A stretch of 64,000 bases of DNA from Doris montereyensis (taxonomy: Eukaryota > Mollusca > Gastropoda > Nudibranchia > Dorididae), in NCBI GenBank assembly GCA_037039925.1, contig JAXRKP010001044.1, forward strand, positions 1 through 64,000, written 5' to 3'. Below are positions 11,496 to 56,125 of this stretch, piece after piece. The translations under genes were made by a program, and so were the position numbers. The notes under the pieces were generated by a model that saw nothing but the letters and a program-made list of their open reading frames with translations, was not told where the DNA came from and searched no databases. Each line of letters starts with the position of its first letter. The first letter of the stretch is position 1.

Positions 11496-12214
11496 ATTTT
11501 TAGTATTATTGTTGATGTTATTGGCATAATTATTATCATTTATTCATTATTATCACCATAACCATTATCATCATCAATCACTATCACCATTATTCTTGTC
11601 ACTCTTATCGTTATGAAATTCATCTTGCCTATGGAGACCAAGAATACAGATTGATAAAATCAGTTAATAAAAAGACTGTACACATAAGTGTAAAATATAA
11701 CCCAAGTAAGATAACAACATGAAACATACAGGGCTTTCACAATCACAGTCAGAAAAGTGAGAGACTTATGGAAATTCATCATCAGTATAAAAAAAATTGC
11801 ATTATATATTACACACAAACGTTTTGAGGAGAATGAAATAATATAATTTATTGGCTGAGGGCACTTAGAACAAACCTAATTTCATTTGTTACTTTATAAT
11901 AATGTGAGAAGGAAGATGACGGTGATTGATGCAAGAAAAATGTTTAAATAAGCATCTTATTCAAGAAGACAAAGTATGAAAAGTAAAAATGGAATTCAAG
12001 GGAGATCTTTAATTTCAGTTGAGCCAATAAAACGTGTCAAATCCAATATCTCATATTGACATGCATTAACAAAGACGTGCAAACATAATGTTTTATTATT
12101 AACTTCTCATGCAAGCCTTGGTGAAATCAAATGGCCTTTACATTGCTATCCTCACAATTTATTTTTAATCCCTCAACCTTGCCTGATAAATCACATTTGA
12201 ACGCATGTCATATA

Positions 12215-12231
12215 ATATATATAATATATAC

Positions 12232-12266
<35 letters not shown>
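12215..12266. repeat. (TA)n microsatellite
   Basis: Pure and near-pure TA units interrupted by CATATA. Confidence 0.95.
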
Positions 12267-12273
<7 letters not shown>

Positions 12274-12652
12274 TATTCAAAATGAAAAACATCTGGCATA
12301 AAAATGATAAAAACAACATCCATTACTTTTAAAAACACATAATAAATACATTTGATTGCAGCCAGGTCGTGCAGGGTAGGCTAATGAACTTTGTTTCTGT
12401 TGACCATCATTTGACAAAAGTAGCTTCAGAAACATTTTGATTTGTAACGTTCGAGAGACCAGCAAGTAGTCATTTGATAAAAATGTATTAAAACTTGCCG
12501 AATGTATAACGGGAGAGGAGGGATGATGTAGGGGAATAAATAGTCACATTTCGATCAGAGCACCTATTTACTTAAAAATAAACCCATTTTTGGCAATCGT
12601 GACTATGAATAATTAAAAAATGATACGATGGTCAGTGCCAACACAGGAGAAT

Positions 12653-13154
12653 CAGGAGACACATTGGTCTAGAGGTAGGGTGTTGGCCTCTCAACCATAA
12701 AGTTTGGGTTCGTGTCCATACAGATTGAAAATTTTCATGTGTTTTCCTGGTAAAACCTACCCTCCCTGGTCCAGGTGGGTGGATCGACACCTAGCCCCAT
12801 TGGAGACAAATGTTCCCTCAAAGGTGTGCACACACCAGGAGAAAAGGTATCCACAGGTGAGAAATGTCTGCGCACACCCATGAAAACTACAACATGCATA
12901 AAAAAAATTAAAATCTATTCATTTGCACACAATTGGGAAATTTTCATCAAAATTTGCACAACACCAAAAATGTACGCACACAGACTTAAAAAACATTAGA
13001 GAGAACATTGCTGGAGACGGTCAGTGAAAGGAGTGTGCAGATCACTGCACACGTTAAAGATCCTTAGACTGTTTATGGGGCAGTCTGTGCAAAATAGAAA
13101 TCCTCCCCAAAGACCCTCAAGTCATCATAGTTGTGGATGTAGATAAAATCAAAC
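12653..13154 (+). mobile_element. tRNA-derived SINE, family A, long copy
   Basis: Head TTGGTCTAGAGGTAGGGTGT with box B GGGTTCGTGTCC, a middle with ACGTTAAAGATCCTTAGAC, and a 3' end GTTGTGGATGTAGATAAAATC, shared with the copies at 3255, 33300 and 58250 on the other strand. About 200 bases in the middle (12800-13010) are absent from the other copies and are probably an insertion. Confidence 0.82.
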
Positions 13155-15086
13155 AAAAAATCAAATTCCTCAAATATACTGATATGACACAACTAAACGG
13201 CTTAACACTGGCTAGCCTTGTGCACCTTCTAATAATAATATCAAACAGTAATGGCAATGGCATACATCTTACAAATATCATCACTATGGTACCAATTGCT
13301 CTCATTGAGTGTATACCTGATTGGCTTAAATTGTGCACCTTAAAACAGTAATACTAAATCTAATACCATATATAGCAATTGCAATTGTTTTGAGTTTGTA
13401 ACTGAGGTTTTCCCCTGGCACGGAACATAACCTGTAATACATGACTCTTCTTCAAATATATTATATACACTCACACAAGTTTTGCTTTGAATTTGTGGGG
13501 GGAGGGAAGGGGGAAGGGGGAGGGGGAGTAAGATTTTGTTTTGGGTTTTTTGTGATATTGTATTCATGTTGTGTTCCTGAGTGGCTGGGCTGGAGTACTT
13601 TGAAGACCAAAACCAAGCCTTAAGTCTTATTAAGCCAGTCTGACCATCAAAGGAGAAATTTCATCAAAACATACACACAGGCCTATATAAGCAATACATA
13701 ATGAAATGTTTAAAATTTTGCTTTTTTTGGAAAGTGCATAATAGACATTTTAAGAATTTGTAATATTACTGTGCTAAGCAACAACAAAAAACCACACACC
13801 AAAAAAAAAACATCAACAAAAAGTATACTAGAATAGATCTGCATCTTTGGTAACATATGTAAATGGTTAAATTAATTCAATATCCGTCCCATAGGCCTAC
13901 TTGTTTTCTAAGATGGCAAGATGATCAGTTGTTTAACCAACTCTTGACAGACTGAGGAAAACTATACATCTGACTTTAACTTCAAACAAAGTATTCATTA
14001 TTTCCGACAGGAAGATTAGTCTGTTTGTTTTGATGGAATTGACTTCCTTTACTACACACAAAGGGTGCAAATAATGCACTCTCTGATAGAATACTTAATA
14101 TTTAATTTGACTGACTGCAGAGAAAGTTTAAATGGCCTTTGAGCACGACCACACAATACTCAGATATAATACGCAAAGAAAGTAACCTATTCATAAAATT
14201 TCTCAAGAGTGCATGGACATCGGATTTAAAGTTAATACTTGAATGAAAATTCCATAAAAAGTCTGCAACCAGCGTTATTCCTTAAACAGACTGGACAAAT
14301 AATTTTACAACGGTGCAACAATGTTTAAGGAAATGTTTTTAAAGCACATTTTTTCAAATAAATCATTGACAAACAATAATAAAATGGACCTCAATGGGAT
14401 AAAGCATATGTCATACAAACATAATACAAGCTGATATACTTTATAATAAGGTTTCCATACAAAAATATCATCCCTAAATGCTTTCTTTCTTAATCAAGTA
14501 CAAAATCTTGTTCTGAAAAATATCATTCTGATGTAAGACAAGTAAATTAAATACAAATATCGCTTGAGAACAAAGTCAGAGAGGCACAGCTTATTTGTGA
14601 TGAGTATAAAAGCAACAAAGCCAGTCAAGAGACGGTGACATAACTGAAAACTGTCAGCTTTTGAAGTAATTGTTATGAGTACACACAAAAGAGTCAAAGG
14701 TCAGCTCATAGGAAATATCTTTTGTAAGACACATCTCGAAATCACTGCCTATTGGGAAATTGAAAATGAATTATCGTTTTTTTCTATTTTATCTTTTTTT
14801 TTTTGGTTCTTTTCTTGTTTAAATGAAAGACATTTTGTTGACATGAGCTTGTGACCAACATTAAGCGTGTTCACTCATAAAAATAACCCATCTGCGATGT
14901 TATCTACTGACAGATGATATAATATCCCTCCCCTTAACGATATTCTTGACAATGAGGTACATTCTTACTTCTCCTTCAAAATGCAATTTTCTGATCATGA
15001 TGGTACATGGTGAGTGACCTTGCTTAAGTCTTTCTTCCCCCTAAACCTGCCAATTCCTGTCTGACCAGCAGACAGGCAAAGTAAAA
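13155..15086. other. PHTF downstream flank or 3' UTR, no other gene
   Basis: AT-rich sequence with G-rich runs near 13495-13530. Part is probably the PHTF 3' UTR, but no polyadenylation signal could be assigned on the minus strand. No repeat family recognised. Confidence 0.45.
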
Positions 15087-43409
<28,323 letters not shown>

Positions 43410-43427
43410 CCCTTGCTCACCTCTCAA

Positions 43428-44540
43428 CTAGAACAACTTCTTGTGTGCTAAAAGCAGCGGACATACACACAGAAATGGTGTCTCAATGCTGCAATACTGT
43501 ATGCAATTTGCGGGCAGAGCTGAACAATCAGAAACAACAATATTTTACTTGCTACAGAAATGGGGAATATGTTACGGATGAATGGTAAATGAGTTGAATG
43601 TGATGATCTTCCTCTAGAGGCAGGATGCAAAACACGTGGTTTGGATGGGATGAACTAGATCAAGATCAGTTTCACTATGAATCTATTATCTTAAATTTGA
43701 CAGAAACCTCATTTAAATTTTGTATCCAATATATACTTTATATCTCATAGCCTAAACATATTATTTGTTGGCAGGCACTTTGTAGAAAATGATGAATATA
43801 AGTTTTTGATCTAAGAAAATTAACAAAATAATCAGTGAACAAGGTTTTTGAGGGGTTTTTTTAATCTACATTTTAGTTGAATATTCTTTGCTCCACTATA
43901 AAATGTCAGGTGAACAATGTCTAACTGTTTATATGTTTAGATCAAATATTATTTACTTGCCTGAAGCGGAGAGGAAGATCAGCCTTCAATTAAATAGGGC
44001 CTTGAAGCTGCTTAGAAATCATATCTGTGGAAACATTTTAAAGAGGAAGAGAATAAAGACTTGCATAAAAAGAAAGGTAATTATAACTATGATGCAATAG
44101 CCACGGCAACAGAGGAGTCAACAGAGGAGTGGTGTGATTTACTAAAAGTGAATTTGTCTAAAGGCAAAGATCCTTCAAAGCATACAAATTCTCTGGGCTT
44201 ACTTTTAAATACATGATGTGTAAATTAAAATATATAAAAACAATTTACACAAAAGTTGATGAGACATGAGAGACAAAGACTATCACTTGTGCTTCACAGT
44301 GCACTCAGTCCTGTTTCACACTAGAAGATGACTTGAATCAATTCTATTTCAATCTTCAAATTTAAAATTATATAAGATACAAGGTAAGTAGGCATACCAT
44401 TGTTTATCAATGATTTATCATCCACTTATGTGCAGACGAAGGTCACCTAAAAAAAACCAGAAGAAAACAGAACTAGCTCTCCAATATGTGCATTAACCAT
44501 TTATAGCGAAATTAAGAGGGTATTATTTGTATGTATGGCA
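43428..44540. other. Sequence upstream of PHTF coding start
   Basis: No coding exon seen. The PHTF transcript presumably crosses it, as a splice acceptor abuts exon 1. The plus-strand frame at 43888-44100 has no recognisable content. Confidence 0.45.
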
Positions 44541-44544
44541 TCAT

Positions 44545-44845
44545 AAGCTTAAAGATTAAGCCGTCGGACTTGGGATCATGAGGTCCTGGGTTCGAATCCT
44601 TGAAATGCTAGGTCCTACTTTGTGTTCCTTGGGAACATGCAGTTCTCCCATTTCCATCCAGGTGCAAATAGATATCAACAACAGCTAAGAAGAGGAAACA
44701 CGGAACAAAAACAAACGAGCGTCCTGTTCAGGAGGTGATTATTATTCCCTTTTCGGTTTTTGTGCTATAGAAACTGAGATAAAACTATAGCTCTATAGGC
44801 CATAAGGGCCTTGCCGATACTTGGAGCGGAAGGAACTACTTTTAT
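44545..44845 (+). mobile_element. tRNA-derived SINE, family B, 5'-truncated
   Basis: GATCATGAGGTCCTGGGTTC then GAATCC gives a perfect-style box B. The 3' part CTATAGGCCATAAGGGCCTT is the family B tail seen at 23435 on the other strand. Box A is missing. Confidence 0.85.
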
Positions 44846-45048
44846 GTATCAAATTACCAATAAAAATTACCCCTAAAGAGAACAACCAGGTTTATACAAA
44901 ACTTAATCCATATCACTGTATGTTTTCTTTGATGTGACACAGAGAGTGAGAGACACAGAGAAATCGGGAGAGAAAGAGAGACAGGCAAGAGAAACAGGAG
45001 AGAAAGACAAAGGGTGGTTTGTAAGAAGATAACTCTGGAAGCAATCTA

Positions 45049-45112
45049 GCAAGTCAGAGAGAGAGAGAGAGAAGAGAGAGGAGAGGAGAGAGAGGAGAGA
45101 GAGAGAAGTAGG
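45049..45112. repeat. GA microsatellite
   Basis: Interrupted GAGA and GGAGAG units on the plus strand, at the left edge of the first duplicated block. Confidence 0.92.
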
Positions 45113-45149
45113 CAGACAGAAATCAAAATAAGAATTAAATTAAATTAAG

Positions 45150-46762
45150 GTAAGTAAATGACAGATGATGAATGTTTTAAAAAAGGGATCGGAAGCTATA
45201 AAAAAAAAAAAAAAATGGAGATGCCGTAAGGGAGAAATATAGGAGCTGCCCATACCACAGAGAGGTGAGCCACAAGTTTTTGATCTATATCAGGGGCGGA
45301 AATGAAAAGAAAATAATGATGCGCTACTAAATGGAATTGATTTGCCCGTATAAGCCTGGTATGTAGAATGCAAAGCTAGCACCTATAAGAAAATGCATTT
45401 GGATGTAGCCTACTGAAGCCATCTGACGCCGCCGTTCCAAGGGACACGTGTTCCATTATAAAAGAGACGTATTGATTTCTTATTAAACTAAATGAATAGT
45501 AGCATTATAATTCATCGAGTCGTAAAGAGAGATATCAGAGAGAAATTGAGAGAGACTGTCTGTGTGTTTCCTTAAACGTTAAGTAAAACTTCCTCTTCGT
45601 GCGTCAGAGAGAGAGAGAGAGAGAGAGAATCTTAAGTGGGGCGACCGAGATAAAAGAGGGCAGATCTCAAGACAAAAGAGAGAGAGAGAGAGAGAGACAC
45701 TACAAGAGAAGACATCAAGACTGACGTAGTGCTCTTTAAGTGTCAGGGTAAGAAGAAAACGTAAGACATTGGTGGGAATGTAGGGCGGAGGAAGAGAAGC
45801 GAACACAAAGGAGAGAGAGAGAGAGGAGGGAGAGAGAAGGAGAGGAGAGAGAGAGGGAGAGGAGAGAGAGGAGAGAGAGAAAGAGAGAGAGAGAGAGAGA
45901 TGAGAGAGTGATGAGAGAGAGATTGAGGAAGGAGACATGGGAGGATTCTAAGAGACACGTTCATGTATATAATATCATGATTGGTTCATGTTCTTCCCTT
46001 CGCTGCCAAGTCAGGATCCAAAAGATCAGTAAGATGCTTTGTAAGACCAATAAATTTTGAAGAAACATAAAACTAGTGGTGTGTGGTTCTGTGTGTGTGT
46101 GGAAGAGACAGACTCAAAGTCGGAGGAAGGGAGAGACAGATTGGAAGGGGGTTTTAAGTCGAGGCTTTTGAGAGGTAAAATCGGGTTGAATTTCAGAGTC
46201 GACGTACTTGGAAGAAAAGACTCCGAAGAATTATGATCACTCAGAGTCCAAGGTTCATGACGAATCGAAGTCGGGAGGGGCTAGGAATCGTGACATACAC
46301 TACGATTTGTTAAGTTTCCCTTTTTCCCATGACGGGTGGGAGTGTGACGATGGTGTCAACCCATGCCAAAGGATCTAGGTCGATTCCCATGATGAGATTT
46401 TGTTTTGTCGATTATGTGACAGATCATTCATTGAAATGGATTCTGGGCCGTGTACTTTAGCATGGAACTGTGATCTTTGTGTGAGTCATGGTGCTGCTCC
46501 AACACTTCAAACCCTGTGAAAGGGAAAGCAGTCGCTTCGAAATTTACAGAAGGGGGGGGCGGGAAAGACACCCAGAAAGATACAAGAGGGGAAAAGTAAA
46601 CGACAAAAAAAGGGTCGGTCATTTGGAGGGGTTGTGGTTTACATCACGTTACAAAGAAACAATATCTAGGATGAGCACGCCAATTACAGATATCGGATCT
46701 TTAATGTATATCTAAGATAAACTATTTAGAGGGAGGAATCTGGGAGAAAACAAAACAAATCA
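45150..46762 (+). repeat. Duplicated block A (degraded copy)
   Basis: Starts GTAAGTAAATGACAGATGAT and shares in the same order with 46770-49095: GAGATGCCGTAAGG, TTGCCCGTATAAGCCTG, TTATTAAACTAAAT, GGTTCATGTTCTTCCC-type sequence, GTTGAATTTCAGAGTC, AAGGTTCATGACGA, CCCATGACGGG and GATGAGATTTTGTTTTGTCG. It carries many small indels and scattered GA runs at 45600-45945 that are absent or larger in block B. Confidence 0.82.
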
Positions 46763-46769
46763 ACTACAA

Positions 46770-49095
<2,326 letters not shown>

Positions 49096-49099
49096 AGAA

Positions 49100-50400
49100 A
49101 CTATCGTAACCTACGTTGAAATGTATTTCCATCATATCAGTGTCAGATGAACAGCAAAATGAGAGATAAATAAGTTATATACAATATACAGACAATCAAC
49201 AGCCAATAAAGTAAATTCTAACTTTCTTTTTAATACAAATCATTCAGTGAACATTTATGCTTCAAACAGGGATTTCCTGATATATTAGTCGCCAGGCGTC
49301 ACGTGTAAATTCTTTTCATTGTTGCACTCCAGGCGAAAGACTCGTGACCACCTTACCAAAGAAAGTGACGGGAAATGTCAGTGTGCAGTCTGACCCAATC
49401 TGGCAAGTTGGCATCCATACTGACTTACGTATCTCAGGCCAAACCCATTGGCAAGCGTAGACAACAACAGGTTTAGCGGTGTTATTACCGGTAATATCCT
49501 TTTTCAATCAAGACTCGCTTTGTTGTTTTGTTGTCATTTTCCCCAAATTTAGTAACAATTTTAACATACTTCAAACTAAAGGTCAAGAGCTCACGTCTAA
49601 CGAGCCACAAAGCCCAAGGTGACATTACAAAGCTCATTGCACTACATGTTCCCATAAGTAGAAAAGCAGCATTGCAGTGATTTCCAATCTTGTCTCTTTA
49701 CACTAATGTTATACCAAATGGCATGTATTACAGTATCATCATTCTTTCTACACATGATTATATGACGGAAGAGGTATTTGACATTTCACATGTTCTATAT
49801 TAACGCAGAAAAAATACCGATGGGGTTTTTTTTATCATTACAATGTAGTTTACAAGAATAGCTTCCAAACACAGTGATTTCCAATCTCCGCATACGTTGG
49901 GAAGTGCATTCAAAGAAGACAATAAAAAATGAATGTGCCAACTTCATAACTTTTGTGGAACGGGCTTAATACGCCTGTTTTTACAAATACATAAATCAAA
50001 GCATCCTGGGCTCGCGCATTACATTCAATAAAACTCCACAACACTTTTATTTTAAAACCCGAAGGTGTCATACGGAGGTCAGGACATGCCCTTCCTTACA
50101 CAATGTTTATCGCATTGCAAAACTACATTAACTCGTATTTATTTATTTTTTTTAACTCATAACAAGTCAAAAAGAAGAAAAAAGAAACTCAATTGAGTAA
50201 CAGAAAGGAACCAATAAACTAAGAGTCATGGGTAAACAACATTCGAACTGGTATATCATACTCATTTTGTGTACGGTCGAGTTGTTACTACCCTTTTCTT
50301 TCTTTTTCTTTTTTATTTTTAGTCGGCACTTTATCAGACGTGATGCCCTGCTCAATTAATGTTGAACTAACAAAAGTCGCAAGGTTGTGTCGTGAAATGG
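49100..50400. other. No feature seen
   Basis: Mixed-composition sequence without a recognised exon, repeat or structure. Confidence 0.5.
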
Positions 50401-50406
50401 GGAAAT

Positions 50407-50407
<1 letters not shown>

Positions 50408-50480
<73 letters not shown>
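50408..50480. repeat. (CA)n-(TA)n compound microsatellite
   Basis: About 11 CA units followed by about 24 TA units. Confidence 0.97.
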
Positions 50481-51006
50481 ATTTGAGCCCACAATTTTGT
50501 GATCTGGAAACGGCGTTGTCCGTCCTTATGCAACCCAGCTGAAATCCTGGACTGTTGATAAGATAAATTAGTAAATCCTAGGGATTGACACGCAGATAAA
50601 TTGTTTGTCATCATGACTCAGTTTGCTGTGGCTTCCTAAAGACATTGTCATTGTGACCCAATTTTTGGATGTAAACATCGTGAAATCACTTACAAACACA
50701 ATGAACTGATTACATGAATTATAGAATTGAAAATCACATTAAAAAAGACATCAAAACGAGAATACTGTCATCCGTGACACTGCCGCCCATTACCAGGAAC
50801 AGAATCACCCCTGTAATGAGACAATGGAACGCAAACAACGTTTTTTTTCCCCAGTCATGTACTGACGTGTTTGGTTTGTCCGTAAACAACAAAGCGCATC
50901 GGTTGTTACGAGGCAGCTTTAAAAAATAAGCTACAATCAAACAAAACAAGAACCACGTACTAACAAACGACAGCAAAAAACCTGGACTCTGAGAAGAGTA
51001 AGAGAG

Positions 51007-51424
<418 letters not shown>

Positions 51425-51436
51425 CAGAGAAAGACT

Positions 51437-51578
51437 TTGTTTAATTAGAATTTACCCCGTCCATTATTTGCCGTGATCTTAGGGTGAATTAAAGAGGAAA
51501 CGGCAAGATGAAAGGATCCGTAAAGGAAGAAATGACAGAAATAGGACCTACAAGCAACCCCCGCCAACCGCTTACAGA
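51437..51578 (+). repeat. Interspersed repeat family C, copy 4
   Basis: TTTAATTAGAATTTACCCCG, then GTGATCTTAGGGTGAATTAA, ending CCCGCCAACCGCTTA. The most complete copy of the family here. Confidence 0.85.
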
Positions 51579-51929
51579 GAATAGATAGATAGAGATAAAC
51601 ATCCTGAGAAAAGGTAGCCAACCAGAAAAACAATACAACAATGTGTCAAGACAATCTGCTGGCGTGTCAGTGTTATGCCCAAAACAAGATAGACAATGAA
51701 GCCTCGTCTTGAGGCTTTGCCAACTCCGAGTGATAAATATACTAAATCTAGTTATAAGATCGACATTATAAACAAAAGAATGCACCTTGGCTGACTGTAT
51801 TCAAAACTGCAGGAACACACTACAGAGAAATTGAGTGTACGTGAGCAACTGGTCGGGGACCTAGACCAAAACATGGTTTGAGCGTACCGTGGGGTGTGGT
51901 TGTGTATGTTTGAGTGCGTGTTGTGAGGT

Positions 51930-51998
51930 TGCAGTAAAGTAGTTGTTTTTTACCCAAAAGAAACGAGAGGATAAAATTCAAACTGTGTGTGTGTTTTT

Positions 51999-52031
<33 letters not shown>

Positions 52032-54122
52032 TGCAGTGAAAAAATAGAGGAATACATAAGAACAGGTTGTTTTATTTTTGCTTTGTTTGGGTTGTTTGTA
52101 TTTTTCAGTGTTTCTGAGAACTAAATCAATATGAATATGAGTATGTAGAATGAAAAGAACAAGAAGCATGTCTACGTTGGCATTACTGAACAACCGTAAT
52201 GATACAATAGTCTTACGCTGATTTTGGTCAAGCAGACAGTAAAGGCACAAAAGGCCTTACCTAGAGAAATGACCCGGGGTGAGGTTGCAGTAAGTAGGAA
52301 AAGACAACGAGTTGTTTTTTACCCAAAAGAAACGAGAGGATAAAATTCAAACTGTGTGTGTGTGTTTGTGTAACAGAAAAAAGAGAAAAGAGAGAGACAG
52401 ACAGACGAGAGGATAAAATTCAAACTGTGCTTTGTTTGTTGTTTGTTTGTGTTTCTGGATAAAAACATAAATAACTAGTTAAAATGTATTGTTCGACCAC
52501 TCCTTACCATACGGTAATATGGGATCTTTTGATAAAAACATAAATGTTGAGAATTCACGGTAATATGGGATCTTTTGTGTTGAGAATTTTTTTTAGTAAA
52601 AGTAAAAACAGCCCTCACGTCAAAATGAAAACAATGCTTACATGTTATGCAAGGAATAGTACTTTGGTTGAAAAATTATATGAATGACGAACAACCCACA
52701 CCACCCACCAAAAGCCGAAATGAAACGAACTAGGTAATTTACGCCATGAATACCAAATGGATCTATAAAGATTCGGTGACAGCAGTGTCGGGCGGAGAAG
52801 CTGACCCTCAAATGGGGAGAAAGCCCACGCACACCTTAAGAATAGGATGTGAAAAAGAGACACATCGTGAAAGATTTTCCTTTCGTTTTGTTATGATTTA
52901 ATGTCTAAACATTTTTCATCGTTAGGGTCAATTACCACTTTGTCTTTTTTTAACATATTGACAGTGACAGGAAATGTGGTGGTACCTTAAGGGCGGATTT
53001 CTTGACAATTGATCAGCGTTGTCCGTATTAGTATTAGATATCCAATCTCAACCACATTGTCTGATGACAACAAAATACAAAGACTAAAGAAACTGCAATG
53101 TATTTCGACACCGCAGGAGAGAGGGAAGGTGCAGCTCTGCACAACGTCTGTCAATTTTCGGAAATAAATAGTTGATGACACACAATACATATAAAATAAT
53201 GAAAAAATAGAGAGATACATAAGAACAGGTTGTTTTATTTTTGCTTTGTTTGGGTTGTTTGTATTTTTCAGTGTTTCTGAGAACTAAATCAATATGAATA
53301 TGAGTATGTAGAATGAAAAGAACAAGAAGGGGAGGGAGGATTTATTATGTATTTATCTGTTTTTCCACTCCTTCACTCTCAGACACCAGAAGATCTACAG
53401 TCCTACGTAGACATGTAAACCGATTAGCAGTCTGGACACGATCAGGTAACATGACGTTAAGAGAATAAATGCAGAATCGTGACCACGTTCTTTCTCTCTT
53501 ATCGACGCATTCGTGTCTAGTGAGGAGTGGGATGTCGGAGGGAGGAGGAATGTGGCAGACAAAAAAACACACAAGGCACGGCATGTGATCAAGGAGGAAG
53601 TGGAGAGAAGAATCCAGAACACGCAATGCAAATTAATGTTCCTGGTTTGAAAACGAAATTCAAGCTTATTTCCAAATACTCTGAGAATGAGATCGACTAA
53701 GTGCCAGAATACAAAACACGCCATAATTAATGTATCAGACAACAGGAGATCGTAGGCGTTGTCCATTCATTCGAGCATACTATCGTCGACTCTGGTTAAT
53801 CGCAACTTTTGCAAAAATAAAAACATAATTAATTCTAGATAAAAGTCACTGGTTATCGAAACTCACTTCGCATAATTACAACCCCGCAAACACCTTGCCT
53901 CAGAGGTTGTTTTATTTTTTGCTTTGTCAGCGTTGTTTTAAAATCTATTTCCCACTTTGCTAAACAATCAATATGAATATGAGTATGTAGAATGAAAAGA
54001 ACATTCGCATGTCTACGTTGGCATTACTGAACAACCGTAATGATACAATAGTCTTACGCTGATTTTGGTCAAGCAGACAGTAAAGGCACAAAAGGCCTTA
54101 CCTAGAGAAATGACCCGGACCG
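51930..54122 (+). repeat. Mosaic of repeated segments
   Basis: Three segment types recur in shuffled combinations. ACCCAAAAGAAACGAGAGGA occurs at about 51952 and 52320, with a partial copy at 52407. GGTTGTTTTATTTTTGCTTT occurs at 52063 and 53228, with a divergent copy at 53907. GTCTACGTTGGCATTACTGA to AGAAATGACCCGG occurs at 52171-52273 and 54010-54120. GGTAATATGGGATCTTTTG also recurs at 52513 and 52559. Confidence 0.85.
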
Positions 54123-55538
54123 CTGGGAAGTGTGGTATTGCACGGTACAATAAGTAACATGTGACTATCCCCAGCTCCAGAAGCCAAATGTGCAGCCGAC
54201 TACCGACCATTCAGATCAAAGGGAGTGGCATCACTTATCGCGCGTTAAACATGTTGTAGTGTACAACACAAACATAAACAATGAACTGAAGTACTGAATT
54301 ATGTTTTATTGGCTATGTAATACCTATTTAAAGGTAGACAATTAGTAAAGATGAAAATGTTAATGACGGTCGCAAGTCCGTGATACTCAGAGGGCAAATT
54401 TATCTCTATGTCAAAAAAATATTACAACAGACATGTCTAGATCTAGTCATCAAGTAGTGAAATGACCCTAATTATTAGGTCCACGGCGAAATCCGGTTTA
54501 TTGCAACTTTGGACAATCGCAACGATTTTGCCGCTCCTGTCGTGTTGTGATATGTGCCATCTTATGTTCACAAATGAGCGCCATTCAGATTATCAGTTTA
54601 TCGTATTTCAACCTGCTATTCAAGGCACATTTTTCAATAATGCAAATACATGTATATCATCTCATAAAAACAAAGAACAAGCATTAAGAAGAATACATTT
54701 ATAATAAATAAACATAATAATAAAATAAAAAGCATACCTTTTAAAGGACAAACATATAAAACCAAGGACTAAACTTTGAATAATACAACTTACAAAGCGT
54801 TACTATTTTGTGAATTGCTCTATAAGTCAAGGCCGCAAGGAAACGAAACCCAGCAATAGGTTGCATCCATAAAAAAAACTATCAACATAGGGTAAACAAA
54901 ATAAAATAGCAAATCATTAGCAACATGAGAGATCGGTGAAGACACGCGCCAATTGACATTCTGGAGAAGCAAGGCACGTCCTTAATTCTTTTATCAAGCG
55001 ATTTATCAATACATTGTAATAGAAAAATAGGGAAGATCGATCAGTATGAAACTAACAGATGAAAACAACAACAGCGGACATGTGGGAACTTGTAAACAAA
55101 ACTATCTGAAATTGGCCAATTATCATGGTAGACGTGAACAACGAGCCGTTTCATTCTTCAGCATAATATAAACGTCTTACTACCGCCAACGAGGGTATCG
55201 ACACGATGACGTCTGTAACATCTGCTAAGTGAAAAACACGCATACGAACACAATAATAGACGACCTGTCAGAAAATTGCAAACAGAGATATACATGTACA
55301 TACATTTATAATGCGGCTAGAAATATCTCCGCCTGCTTGTTTAGTCGCATTGAGGATTATCGATTGTGAGTGTATAATATAACCGCTGTTGAACTTTGCA
55401 GAGAGAACAGCTAACACACTAGAGGAAAAATCCAGCAAGGCTGGAATTTGGGAGAGGCGTTGGAAACATTACGTAAGCGATGGAAAATTAATCGATCATC
55501 GGAGAACACAAAATCTATTAGTTAAGAATATGCACATG
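54123..55538. other. No gene seen
   Basis: AT-rich sequence without recognised exon or repeat. Confidence 0.5.

Positions 55539-55612
<74 letters not shown>
55539..55612. repeat. (TA)n-(TG)n compound microsatellite
   Basis: About 25 TA units followed by about 11 TG units and ATGT-type degenerate sequence. Confidence 0.97.
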
Positions 55613-55613
<1 letters not shown>

Positions 55614-56057
55614 ATGCGTGCGTGCTTGTATGTATCTAAATATGTATGTATGTATATATTCTAGATATTAGCAGCATAAAATAAACAGCACACCAATGAC
55701 TCTGGCCAGAAAAAATATAAATATTGACTATCACGAGTTGCCACAACTTAAAACTACTCAACACCTCTGTCAATAAGGATGGATTTGTGTTCTGCTCTTA
55801 ATGTTAACCAAGGAGAGGAGGGGAGAAGGTGCTCATAAAAATATATTTGAACATGGGGGGGGGGGGGGGGTTGGATACTCCTAGGAAGAGGGAAGGGCTA
55901 AGTATCTTACTGATCATCAATCACTTTAATGTGAGTTAAACACACACAAATAATGAATGCACTATTCTCTTTTGTTGCATTTTGCATTTCTCGGGAGGGG
56001 AAAGATCATAACTATAATATATAAATATGTTGAGCCGTATTTAAAGGAACTTTTATT

Positions 56058-56125
56058 CATAATTTACCCTGTCTTGTCCATCATATGAAGTGATTTCAGG
56101 GTGAATTCAGAGGAGACAAGCAAAA
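56058..56125 (+). repeat. Interspersed repeat family C, truncated copy
   Basis: AATTTACCCTGTCTTGTCCA and GTGATTTCAGGGTGAATTCA match the 5' half of the family; the CCGCCAACCGCT end is missing. Confidence 0.7.
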
